From Bacillus kexueae (GTDB taxonomy: Bacteria > Bacillota > Bacilli > Bacillales > Aeribacillaceae), in assembly GCF_022809095.1 (NCBI RefSeq), contig NZ_JALAZE010000012.1, forward strand, positions 1 to 64,000: DNA of 64,000 bases. The letters run 5' to 3'. Positions 34,709 to 42,100 of the stretch are shown in pieces. The translations under genes and the position numbers were made by a program. The notes below the pieces were generated by a model. The model was not told the origin of the DNA and did not search any database. It saw nothing but the letters and a program-made list of their open reading frames with translations. Every line of letters begins with the position of its first letter. Position 1 is the first letter of the stretch.

Positions 34709-34743
34709 ACCTTTGGGAACAACCCCAAAGGTTTGATTTTTTT
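34709..34743 (+). terminator. Terminator after the PLD-family gene
   Basis: ACCTTTGGG (34709-34717) pairs with CCCAAAGGT (34724-34732), then TTGATTTTTTT. Repeat copy 2 starts right after. Confidence 0.82.
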
Positions 34744-34975
34744 GTTACAGAAAGTTTAAGTTCAATAAAGTGTTAAAAGTATTCTCTTTACAGTTTTTTT
34801 GGGTGTCTAGCTCCAAGCGCTATCAGCTCGGGTCGCTTCGCGCTTTTTCTATGAAAATAAAAATTACCTATGAGCTGAATGATCGATCATGATAGGTAGA
34901 TGGTAGAAAGGAAACCCCGGGGAGAACAAATTTTCATGTCCGGGGTGTGAGTGTAAAATCATGTGTGTTTCTTAC
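34744..34975 (+). repeat. Dispersed repeat, copy 2 (central module shortened)
   Basis: Same 5' and 3' modules as copy 1 (GTTACAGAAAGTTTAAG..., ATGATCGATCAT, ACCCCGG/CCGGGGT) but the central part jumps from GGTCGCTTCG to CGCTTTTTCT, an internal deletion of roughly 60-70 bases. Confidence 0.85.
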
Positions 34976-35003
34976 TTCTTGAAATGTTTTTTAATTAAAT
35001 GAG

Positions 35004-35032
35004 TTGACGGTTATAGAAAACCATACTATAAT
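35004..35032 (+). promoter_or_regulatory. Sigma-A promoter of the azoreductase gene
   Basis: TTGACG (35004-35009), 17 bases, TATAAT (35027-35032): near-perfect consensus. Confidence 0.8.
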
Positions 35033-35034
35033 AA

Positions 35035-35112
35035 ATCTCGAAGTTAAGATATTTGGTACTGAAATGATTTTGGGTGAAATTTTTTTAATCATATATCTCG
35101 ATTTCTTAATAT
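35035..35112 (+). promoter_or_regulatory. Candidate MhqR/YodB-type operators
   Basis: ATCTCGAAGTTAAGAT (35035-35050) is an imperfect inverted repeat starting two bases after the -10 box, and a second ATCTCGA occurs at 35095-35101 inside the perfect 8-base inverted repeat TCATATAT/ATATATGA. The MhqR operator of B. subtilis has ATCTCGA half-sites and controls quinone-responsive azoreductases. Assignment to MhqR is inference. Confidence 0.5.
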
Positions 35113-35251
35113 ATGATTTTGAGGTATATCTTGGAGGTGAGCTTCCAACAGCATAATAGTCGTTTCAGTAACCACTTTGTAGTGAGGAGAATTACAAATT
35201 ATGTTTGATTTTATAAAAAATTTCTTTAGAAAAGAAAGGGAAGATGTACAA

Positions 35252-35908
35252 ATGAGTAAAGTGTTATATATTACAGCAAATCCAAAAACGACTGAGCAAT
35301 CTTTTAGTTTACAAGTTGGAGAAGAGTTTTTAGCTGCTTACCAACAAGCGAATCCTCAAGACGAAATTATTAAGCTAGATTTATATAAGACAAATGTTCC
35401 ATTAATTGATGAAGATGTTATGAGTGCGTGGGGTAAGCTTCAACAAGGAACTGCATTTGAAGCATTAACTGCAGAAGAGCAAGCGAAAGTTGGCCAGATG
35501 AACACATTACTTGAGCAATTCATGGAAGCAGATAAATATGTATTCGTTACACCGTTATGGAACTTCTCTGTCCCTGCTATTATGAAAGCGTACGTTGATA
35601 ACATTTCAATCGCAGGAAAAACATTTAAGTATACAGAGAATGGGCCAGTAGGATTACTTGAAGGTAAGAAAGCTCTTCACATTCAAGCGCGTGGTGGAAT
35701 TTACTCAGAAGGTCCTGCAAAAGATATGGAAATGGGAGATCGCTACCTTCAAACGGTATTAGGCTTCCTTGGTGTAAAAGATGTTCAATCCATTATTGTT
35801 GAAGGGGTTAACTTCATGCCAGAGAAAGCTGAAGATATTAAAGCGAAAGCAATTGAAGAAGCGAAACAAGTTGCTCAAACATTTGGTGCAGAAGCTGTAA
35901 AGGCGTAA
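35252..35908 (+). CDS. azoR: FMN-dependent NADH-azoreductase
   Basis: Flavodoxin-fold quinone/azo reductase that detoxifies electrophilic quinones. About 218 residues from [12 protein letters not shown], with the FMN loop [18 protein letters not shown] and ARGGIYS. The frame also starts at ATG 35201, adding [17 protein letters not shown]; that start has GAGGAG but at a long 11-base spacing, while 35252 matches family N-termini and has GGGAAG upstream, so the start is open. The promoter carries possible thiol/quinone-stress operators. Terminator follows at 35917. Confidence 0.88.
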   Translation: MSKVLYITANPKTTEQSFSLQVGEEFLAAYQQANPQDEIIKLDLYKTNVPLIDEDVMSAWGKLQQGTAFEALTAEEQAKVGQMNTLLEQFMEADKYVFVTPLWNFSVPAIMKAYVDNISIAGKTFKYTENGPVGLLEGKKALHIQARGGIYSEGPAKDMEMGDRYLQTVLGFLGVKDVQSIIVEGVNFMPEKAEDIKAKAIEEAKQVAQTFGAEAVKA

Positions 35909-35916
35909 AACTTTTA

Positions 35917-35962
35917 AAAAGTGTCTTGGAAATCAACTTCGATTTCTAAGGCACTTTTTTAT
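35917..35962 (+). terminator. Terminator after azoR
   Basis: AAAAGTGTCTTGGAAATC (35917-35934) pairs with GATTTCTAAGGCACTTTT (35941-35958) with two wobbles or mismatches, then T. Confidence 0.8.
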
Positions 35963-35984
35963 CATTAACCCTGATGTTGTGACG

Positions 35985-36055
35985 ATTGTTTCGCGCAAGT
36001 CCTCCAGTGCTCTTCGACGAAAGACCAGTTCTTTCTGTTTTTTTACGAATACTGT
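35985..36055 (+). repeat. Fragment of the dispersed repeat
   Basis: CAAGTCCTCCAGTGCTCTTCG and the following TTTCTG plus T run match the right part of the central module of copies 1 and 3. The rest of the repeat is absent. From 36060 to 36360 I see a GC-rich patch (36190-36245) but no gene. Confidence 0.55.
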
Positions 36056-36366
36056 TTTTACATAAGTCATACATTGAGATTACTAAAGGATCTTTCTAAA
36101 AGATTGTAGATTTAGTATTACTGACTACATTGTTCACGGTCAATTTTGCTCTGAGTAATGGAGAGACTTGACTCCAGTTAAATTTATGGGGCGAGAACCT
36201 AGAGGCGCATGCCGGGGTGCTAACTTCCTCTCCGGGGAAAGCAAGTGGCTGGTGCGTTGTGTTAAGTTTTCTTATTGGGTTGTAAAAGTAATAATGTAAA
36301 CTAAAGTGTTGTATTGGATAACAATTCTTAAAAACGTGTATATTTTGAAAATTTTAAATAAATGTA

Positions 36367-36395
36367 TTGACGATACTTGGAAAAGTCGTTATAAT
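36367..36395 (+). promoter_or_regulatory. Sigma-A promoter of the T-box leader
   Basis: TTGACG (36367-36372), 17 bases, TATAAT (36390-36395). Start of transcription would be near 36402, just before T-box 1. Confidence 0.75.
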
Positions 36396-36429
36396 CATTT
36401 CAAAATTATTGAAAAAATTACTTATTAAA

Positions 36430-36722
36430 ATATTAAAAGGCTTTGAAAAGGAGTAGTAAAAGAGTGCTCTGACGTATAGAGAGCTGTCCCTTGGCTGAAA
36501 GGATAGCCGTTCATCCTCTTTGAAGATCGCCTTGGAGCTTTGCTTTAGAAAGGGACTAACGCCTGAGTATGAAGCAACGGGACCTTCCGTTAGCAAGTAA
36601 GTCATTCCTTTGACTTTATGAGTCTATCCTCTGTGAAGTGGGTAGAGAAGTTGAGTGGTACCGCGATGTTACTCGCCTCAACAATCCAGAATTTAGTGTG
36701 GGTTGGGGGGCGAGTTTTCTAT
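36430..36722 (+). promoter_or_regulatory. T-box riboswitch 1 (read as isoleucine)
   Basis: tRNA-sensing leader. Stem I carries AGTA on the 5' side and TGAAGATCG on the 3' side of the specifier loop; by the usual GAA-N-codon register the specifier is ATC (36525-36527), isoleucine. The T-box GAGTGGTACCGCG is at 36653-36665, followed by a terminator from CTCGCC (36672) to GGCGAGTTTTCT (36720). Uncharged tRNA-Ile should promote read-through. Confidence 0.88.
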
Positions 36723-36739
36723 TTGATAATTGGATATTA

Positions 36740-37028
36740 ATGCGTAGAAGAGGAGAGTAAGAGTGAGCTCTAATGTGAAGAGAGCTACCTCGTGGCTGAA
36801 AGGGTAGCCATTATCTCACTTTGAAAGTCACCTCTGAGCTTTGCTTTAGAAAAGGATTAACGCCTGAGTATGAAGCAACGGAGTCTTCCGTTAAGAAGAG
36901 AAGTCAACTCTTTGACTTGCAGAGTCTGTATTCTGTGAAGAGTACAGAGAAGCTGAGTGGTACCGCGAAGAAATCGCCTCAGCAACCGTCGTATCCTTAC
37001 GGGTACTTTCGGTTGGGGCGATTTTTCT
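36740..37028 (+). promoter_or_regulatory. T-box riboswitch 2 (read as valine)
   Basis: A second complete T-box directly downstream. Lower stem AGAGG/CCTCT and upper stem AGTGAG/CTCACT enclose the specifier loop TTGAAAGTCA, giving GTC (36827-36829), valine, in the same register as T-box 1. T-box GAGTGGTACCGCG at 36955-36967, terminator AAATCGCC (36971) to GGCGATTTTT (37026). Confidence 0.88.
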
Positions 37029-37202
37029 TTTTACCTTCAAAGTGCTAGAAGCTTAGGGAGTGGGAATGATTTTAGATTAATGGAAAGGGGATGAGCCAAT
37101 CGTGAAGATTGTGAGGTTGGGACATTTTCTTCAAGCATAAGTAATAGCATATCAATACTTTAGGGATGAAACGCTTTAAATAAATTGAGTGGGGTGTTCA
37201 TA

Positions 37203-38273
37203 ATGAATCAAGTAATCGAATTTACAAAAGCAAGTCAGTTAAAAGCGAAGCCAGAGCCATCTGTATTAGGATTCGGTAAATATTTTACCGATCACATGTT
37301 TATCATGGATTACAATGAAGAAAGCGGTTGGCATGCTCCGAGAATCGCGCCATACGAACCGCTCATGCTTGATCCGAGTGCACTTGTATTCCACTACGGG
37401 CAAGCTGTATTTGAAGGATTAAAAGCGTATCGAGCGAATGATGGTCGAGTTCTTTTATTCCGTCCAGACAAAAATATTCGAAGACTCAATGAAACATTAC
37501 ATCGCATGTGTATGCCGACAATTGATGAAGAGCTCTTACTAGATGGTCTTAAACAATTGCTTGAGATTGAGAAAGATTGGGTGCCAAGTGCTGAAGGAAC
37601 ATCCCTTTATATTCGCCCATTCGTGTTAGCGACTGAACCGTTTTTAGGGGTTCGACCATCTAAAAGCTATAAACTTCTCATCATTTTATCGCCTGTAGGG
37701 GCTTATTATGCAGGGCAGCTAACACCAGTTAAAATTTACGTGGAAGATGAATATGTTCGAGCAATTCAAGGTGGCGTTGGACATGTAAAAACGTCTGGAA
37801 ACTACGCGGCTAGTTTGCTCGCTCAGAAAAAAGCGGAGCATTTAGGGTATGATCAAGTATTATGGCTGGATGCGAAAGAGAAGAAATATGTTGAAGAAGT
37901 TGGGTCAATGAATATCTTCTTTAAAATTAAAGGAGAAATTGTAACGCCGAGCCTTAATGGAAGTATTTTAAGTGGAATTACCCGTGATTCTGTTATTACG
38001 ATGCTCAAATCATGGGGAGTACCTGTAAGGGAAGAACGAATTTCCATTGAAGAGGTTTATGAGGCTTATTTAAGAGGAGAATTAGAAGAAGTATTCGGCA
38101 CAGGAACGGCTGCGGTTATTTCCCCAGTTGGTGAATTAAATTGGAATGATCATCGAATGATTATTAACGAAAATCAAACTGGTCCATTTTCAAAAAGATT
38201 ATATGATGAAATTACGCAACTTCAATACGGATTAACGAAAGATACATTTGGTTGGACAATTGAAATTAAATAA
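37203..38273 (+). CDS. ilvE: Branched-chain amino acid aminotransferase
   Basis: PLP enzyme for the last step of Ile, Val and Leu synthesis and the first of their breakdown. 356 residues, class IV aminotransferase, with FHYGQAVFEGLKAY, the GGVGHVKTSGNYAAS loop that contains the PLP lysine, and EVGSMNIFF and GTGTAAVISP. The longer branched-chain family of Bacillus (YbgE/YwaA) has this length. ATG 37203 follows GTGGGGTG; the frame start 37185 has no site. The 800-base leader with two T-boxes ties expression to Ile and Val tRNA charging. Confidence 0.93.
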   Translation: MNQVIEFTKASQLKAKPEPSVLGFGKYFTDHMFIMDYNEESGWHAPRIAPYEPLMLDPSALVFHYGQAVFEGLKAYRANDGRVLLFRPDKNIRRLNETLHRMCMPTIDEELLLDGLKQLLEIEKDWVPSAEGTSLYIRPFVLATEPFLGVRPSKSYKLLIILSPVGAYYAGQLTPVKIYVEDEYVRAIQGGVGHVKTSGNYAASLLAQKKAEHLGYDQVLWLDAKEKKYVEEVGSMNIFFKIKGEIVTPSLNGSILSGITRDSVITMLKSWGVPVREERISIEEVYEAYLRGELEEVFGTGTAAVISPVGELNWNDHRMIINENQTGPFSKRLYDEITQLQYGLTKDTFGWTIEIK

Positions 38274-38373
38274 AAAATTGATTGACGACTATGTTTCTAT
38301 TATTCGATAAGTGCTGTAGGAATACCGAGGCAACAGAAGCTGTTTGAATTTTTATGAGGGCACTCCCGGATAA

Positions 38374-38421
38374 AGACCTAAAGAATGCTGAAAGTTGAAC
38401 ATTCTTTAGGTCTGCGTTTTT
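38374..38421 (+). terminator. Terminator after ilvE
   Basis: AGACCTAAAGAATG (38374-38387) pairs with CATTCTTTAGGTCT (38400-38413), then GCGTTTTTTG. Confidence 0.82.
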
Positions 38422-38424
38422 TGA

Positions 38425-38545
38425 TTAGGCTGTTTTCGTATAGAGAATTATTACCATTACGCTACGGACACTTGCTTTCCGCGGGGGAGAAGTCGAGCCT
38501 CTTCAGCATTAGACTGTGGGCGCTCACCCTTTCCTCTTTTATCCC
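38425..38545. repeat. Bacillaceae intergenic repeat, second family
   Basis: TTAGGCTGTTTTCGTA followed by TTACCATTACGCTACGGACA, CTTGCTTTCCGCGGG and CCCGCGAGTCAAGTCGGTCC, where CCGCGGG and CCCGCG arms can pair. The style matches widespread non-coding repeats of Bacillus genomes. The first 16 bases recur exactly at 56033-56048. No gene lies in 38546-38720. Confidence 0.6.
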
Positions 38546-38720
38546 GCGAGTCAAGTCGGTCCATACAAAGGGTAAAATCGATTCTCAACAATTCTATACA
38601 ATCTGAAAGCAACAATCTTTTGGGAAAGAGCCGGGACGTATTACGGCAATTTTGAAAGTAAGTTGAAATAGAGTTTGAGCAAGTATGCTACGATAAAGGA
38701 GAACGAGGAGGAGAGCGAAG

Positions 38721-39521
38721 ATGAAAGCTGTATTTTTTGATTTAGACGATACGTTGCTATGGGATGAACGAAGTGTGGAAGAAGCTTTTCATGCGACCTG
38801 TTTAAAGGCAACAGAAAAATATGGGGTAGATGCTTCTCAGCTAGAAGAGGCAGTTAGAAATGAAGCGAAGAAGCTATATCAATCATACGAGACATACCCT
38901 TATGTACAGATGATTGGGATTAATCCGTTTGAAGCGCTTTGGTCTTCTTTTTCAGAATGGAAGCACGAACAGTTAAAGAAGCTTCATGAATTGGTTCCTA
39001 CGTACCGTGAAAACGCGTGGTATCTCGGATTGAAATCTGTTGGAATAAATGATGTAACGTTTGCGAAAGAGCTAGCTCTTCAATTCGGTGTTGAAAGAAG
39101 AAAACGCCCGTATGTTTATGAAGATACCTTTACTGTACTAAAAGAGCTTAAAAAGGATTATCGTCTATTGCTTTTGACAAATGGTGACCCAAGTTTACAG
39201 AAAGAAAAGTTGCAAAGTGTACCAGAACTCGTCTCCTTTTTCGAACATATCGTCATTTCAGGTGAATTCGGAAAAGGCAAGCCAGATGTTTCTATTTTCC
39301 AGCATGCCTTATCACTTATGGAGGTTAAGTCAGAGGAAGCGGTGATGATCGGTGATAAGTTAAGTACCGATATATTAGGAGCGAATCAGGCAAACATTCC
39401 ATCGATATGGCTAAACCGTAAGCAGCTAGCTCCATATATGGACGTACAGCCAGCTTATGAAATTAACTCCCTATCACAATTAATTCCGCTGTTAAATGAA
39501 AGAAATGTTAAAAATGGATGA
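38721..39521 (+). CDS. HAD-family hydrolase
   Basis: 266 residues, haloacid dehalogenase phosphatase: motif I FFDLDDTLLWDE (nucleophile Asp8, acid Asp10), a helical cap (about 20-125), motif II LLLLTNGDP, motif III lysine in FGKGKPD and motif IV MIGDKLSTDILGA. Likely a phosphatase on a small phosphorylated metabolite; substrate unknown. GGAGGAG precedes ATG 38721. Single gene. Confidence 0.88.
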   Translation: MKAVFFDLDDTLLWDERSVEEAFHATCLKATEKYGVDASQLEEAVRNEAKKLYQSYETYPYVQMIGINPFEALWSSFSEWKHEQLKKLHELVPTYRENAWYLGLKSVGINDVTFAKELALQFGVERRKRPYVYEDTFTVLKELKKDYRLLLLTNGDPSLQKEKLQSVPELVSFFEHIVISGEFGKGKPDVSIFQHALSLMEVKSEEAVMIGDKLSTDILGANQANIPSIWLNRKQLAPYMDVQPAYEINSLSQLIPLLNERNVKNG

Positions 39522-39674
39522 CAAAAGATTCTTTTAGATAGGGTATTTTCATATACATTGTTGCTTTTTGATTTTGAAATGATCTAATAATTGGAAAAAA
39601 TGAAGGCGACTCATTCCAATCGGGCGTTAGAAAAGGGTGGTGTCGACAATCGTATATCATACCTTTCAAATTAA

Positions 39675-39806
39675 GTACGTGAACATGAAGCATTGCCAAC
39701 TTATCATGTCGATGATGAAATGAAAAATGGAGCATTCAGACAGAATATGACTTGTGAATGTCAGGCATATAATCAAACTGTTGTGGAGCTTCCGCAGGGA
39801 ATGTGA
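39675..39806 (+). pseudogene. Remnant reading frame coupled to the antitoxin-like gene
   Basis: An open stretch with protein-like composition (EHEALPTYHVDDEMKNG, then TCECQAY) ends in TGA that overlaps the ATG of the next gene as TGATG. It has no start with a ribosome site beyond an internal ATG at 39720 and stops upstream at 39672, so it looks like the 3' end of a lost gene. Identity unknown. Confidence 0.3.
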
Positions 39807-39973
39807 TGAGCGACTTTTGTGAAAAGGCTTGGGCATATGTAAGATCTACCAATGCCATAGAAGGGAAATATTTAACGCCTGAACAAGAAACTTTTTTACG
39901 AAAGGTTATGAAAGACGAAATCACGGAAGAAGAATTTCATCAACAAGCATTAGAACTAGCAAGACGCAAATAA
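39806..39973 (+). CDS. Small VbhA/Fic-antitoxin-like protein
   Basis: 55 residues: MSDFCEKAWAYVRSTNAIEG at the start, then a helical C-terminus with EEEFHQQALELARRK. TNAIEG fits the Fic-inhibitory helix motif [S/T]xxxE[G/N] of VbhA-type antitoxins, and length and helix layout agree. AGGGAA lies just before ATG 39806. No Fic toxin (HPFxxGNGR) is nearby, so it would be an orphan. The assignment rests on a short motif and is tentative. Confidence 0.45.
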   Translation: MSDFCEKAWAYVRSTNAIEGKYLTPEQETFLRKVMKDEITEEEFHQQALELARRK

Positions 39974-40146
39974 CTTCTGTCACTTAAGTTAGTACCACTA
40001 ATTCTTTAATATACAAAGAATTGGTGGTTTCTTCTTTCAGCACAATCTAATAATTTAACAATAAAAAACACTTGCAATATATTAACTTTATAATTTTTAA
40101 GTTATAATTTACCATGTTAAAAATATCCATAAGGAGAGTGACAACC

Positions 40147-40623
40147 ATTACGAAAAAAAATCTTAAAAAAATCATAATTGGATTCTTATGTATATTTGGA
40201 TTATTTATTGCGGTAAAGTATGCATTATATAACATCAATATGGTAGACGATGGAGATGTAGTAAACGAACTCACTAGGGTCATGCAACAGAATAATCATG
40301 AATTGAGTTTAGAGAATGAACTTGATTTTGAATGGTCAGAAGTTTATATATTTCAACCCTATACCCCAGAAGATTCTGTAAAAGAAATTGTAGGGGTTGA
40401 ATGGATATCACCACACACATCTTTTTTTTCTCATCTTATGGGATTCTCTTCTGAACCCTTACTACAAGATAGTCAGAAACGCATGATTTTTTTAAATAAA
40501 GATAAGGTTGTTAAAGATATTATTTATAATGAAACTGATTTCGATATATTATCAAATCATATGAATTCTAACGAATTACTAACTCTACAAGAAAAAAATA
40601 AATACAAAGTAAAGCGACCTTAA
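40147..40623 (+). CDS. Membrane-anchored protein of unknown function
   Basis: About 158 residues with one N-terminal helix (KKIIIGFLCIFGLFIAVKYAL) and an exported acidic domain. The start is unclear: AAGGAG (40132-40137) is well spaced only for ATT 40147; ATG 40114 lies upstream of that site, and GTG 40138 is too close. I give the ATT position, with ATG 40114 (169 residues) as the alternative. No recognised family. AT-rich, unlike neighbours, which suggests recent acquisition. Confidence 0.5.
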   Translation: MTKKNLKKIIIGFLCIFGLFIAVKYALYNINMVDDGDVVNELTRVMQQNNHELSLENELDFEWSEVYIFQPYTPEDSVKEIVGVEWISPHTSFFSHLMGFSSEPLLQDSQKRMIFLNKDKVVKDIIYNETDFDILSNHMNSNELLTLQEKNKYKVKRP

Positions 40624-40630
40624 TCAAAGA

Positions 40631-40667
40631 GGGTGTCCCAAAAGTAGATTGGGACACCCATTCTTTG
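40631..40667 (+). terminator. Terminator after the unknown membrane protein
   Basis: GGGTGTCCCA (40631-40640) pairs perfectly with TGGGACACCC (40650-40659), followed by ATTCTTTG. The 40670-40890 gap holds one more hairpin, ATCCATTT/AAATGGAT (40783-40807), and no credible gene. Confidence 0.7.
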
Positions 40668-40894
40668 TTTGAAAAAATACAAGGTTTTTCTAAAGATTGT
40701 TGTTTTTGATCATACACTTCATTGCGAAAGGAGGACGCTCATACTTTTGTAGATAGATGGAATGGGTATTGATTGGTTCAATATCCATTTTTTTATGATA
40801 AATGGATTTTGTGGTTTTATTTATTAACGTATTTATTCCATTTATAATAGGATAATAGATATGTTGACTTAAACGAACACTAGAGGGATGCTGG

Positions 40895-42085
40895 ATGAAA
40901 AACATATGTGTTACGGGATACGGTGTCATTGCACCTCAGGCAACGAATTCAGAAGAGTTTAAAAACGTGTTACAAAGTGACAAACAAGGCTTTACGTCTA
41001 TATCACATCCCTACTCGGAAGAAAAGTCTATTGTCGTAGGGAAAGTGGATGTAGATGAATTTTCGTATTTGGAGCCGGAATTCATGAAGTTTCCGAGAGC
41101 AGCTAGATTATCCATCATTGCTGCAAAAGAAGCTGTGGAAATGGCAGAGCTTCAAGGACTTGAAGCTTTAGATACTAATTTTGGAATTGTGATAGGAACC
41201 GCTTCTGGTGTTCTTCAAGAAGTGGAATCTATTAAAAAGAAGGCAGTGGAGCTTGGACTGAAAAAACTTCGTCCTACCAGTATAGGAAGCTTAAATGATA
41301 ACAGTATTTCGACAGCACTTTCATCTTATTTTCATCTTCATGGTCCTTCTTTTACGATTTGTAATAGCTGTACTTCTGGTATTGACGCTATCTTGCTTGC
41401 TAAAGCTTTGATCGAATCAGGGCAAATTCAAGGGGCCATTGTTGGTGGAGTCGATCTGGCTTTGTCTGATTTAGTTGTTGCGGGTTTTACAAAGCTTAAC
41501 ACATTAATGACCACATCAAGTTCTGAAAAGCCCATCGGTCCGTTTAGTGGAGTAAATGAATTTGTTCTATCAGAAGGAGTAGGGGTATTAGTATTAGAGA
41601 GTGAGGAATTCGCCAAGAATCGTCAGGTTAATATATTAGGATATATTGAAGCGGGTGCGATGTCTCAAGATGCTATTTCTATCTACAAGTCCGATCCGTC
41701 AGGCGACTATCTTTACAAATTGATTCAGGATGTAGTCGAAGAAAAAGAAATTTCCTATGTGAATAGTCAAGCTCTAGGACTTCTAGAAAACGATCGGATT
41801 GAAAAGCGCATTTGTGAAGAGTTATTTCAGTGTAAAGTTCCTGTTACATCGATAAAAGGTGTGTTGGGGCATTCACTTGGAGCCTCTGGTATATTACAAT
41901 GTATTTCGGCATTAATGAGTATCGTAGAAGGATTCATTCCTCCAACTATCGGTCGAATTGATTCTCAATTTAGCCATTTGCCAATTGTGAGGGAATTGAC
42001 GACTACAGCCGTCCATCGAGTTTTGTTAACTGCTCATGGGTATGGGGGAAATAATGCTTGCCTACTTGTTTCAAGAAAACCGTAG
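40895..42085 (+). CDS. Beta-ketoacyl synthase-like protein with altered active site
   Basis: 396 residues, KAS I/II (FabF-like) fold. The nucleophile Cys159 (CNSCTSGIDAI), Lys321 and His326 (SIKGVLGHSLGASG) and GYGGNN loop are present. The first catalytic His of the Cys-His-His triad, normally in NAHGTSTPLND, is replaced: the aligned segment is NSQALGLLEND with Gln292. Decarboxylative condensation may be impaired; transferase or regulatory use is possible. It is not the housekeeping FabF (no fabH or acpP nearby). 15 bases separate it from a histidine kinase gene, so the two are likely co-transcribed. Confidence 0.8.
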   Translation: MKNICVTGYGVIAPQATNSEEFKNVLQSDKQGFTSISHPYSEEKSIVVGKVDVDEFSYLEPEFMKFPRAARLSIIAAKEAVEMAELQGLEALDTNFGIVIGTASGVLQEVESIKKKAVELGLKKLRPTSIGSLNDNSISTALSSYFHLHGPSFTICNSCTSGIDAILLAKALIESGQIQGAIVGGVDLALSDLVVAGFTKLNTLMTTSSSEKPIGPFSGVNEFVLSEGVGVLVLESEEFAKNRQVNILGYIEAGAMSQDAISIYKSDPSGDYLYKLIQDVVEEKEISYVNSQALGLLENDRIEKRICEELFQCKVPVTSIKGVLGHSLGASGILQCISALMSIVEGFIPPTIGRIDSQFSHLPIVRELTTTAVHRVLLTAHGYGGNNACLLVSRKP

Positions 42086-42100
42086 TGGAGGACTTATTAC

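Noticed and set aside
38281-38370. Possible structured RNA between ilvE and its terminator
   Set aside because: The segment around GCTGTAGGAATACCGAGG looks unusual but I could not fold it into a known riboswitch or see a second copy.
39508-39735. Minus-strand frame beginning MLHFSFHHRH
   Set aside because: No ribosome binding site, overlaps the HAD gene end, no recognisable family.
40690-40929. Minus-strand frame of 79 codons upstream of the ketosynthase gene
   Set aside because: Overlaps the start of the ketosynthase-like gene antisense, has no ribosome site and includes a hairpin; insufficient support.
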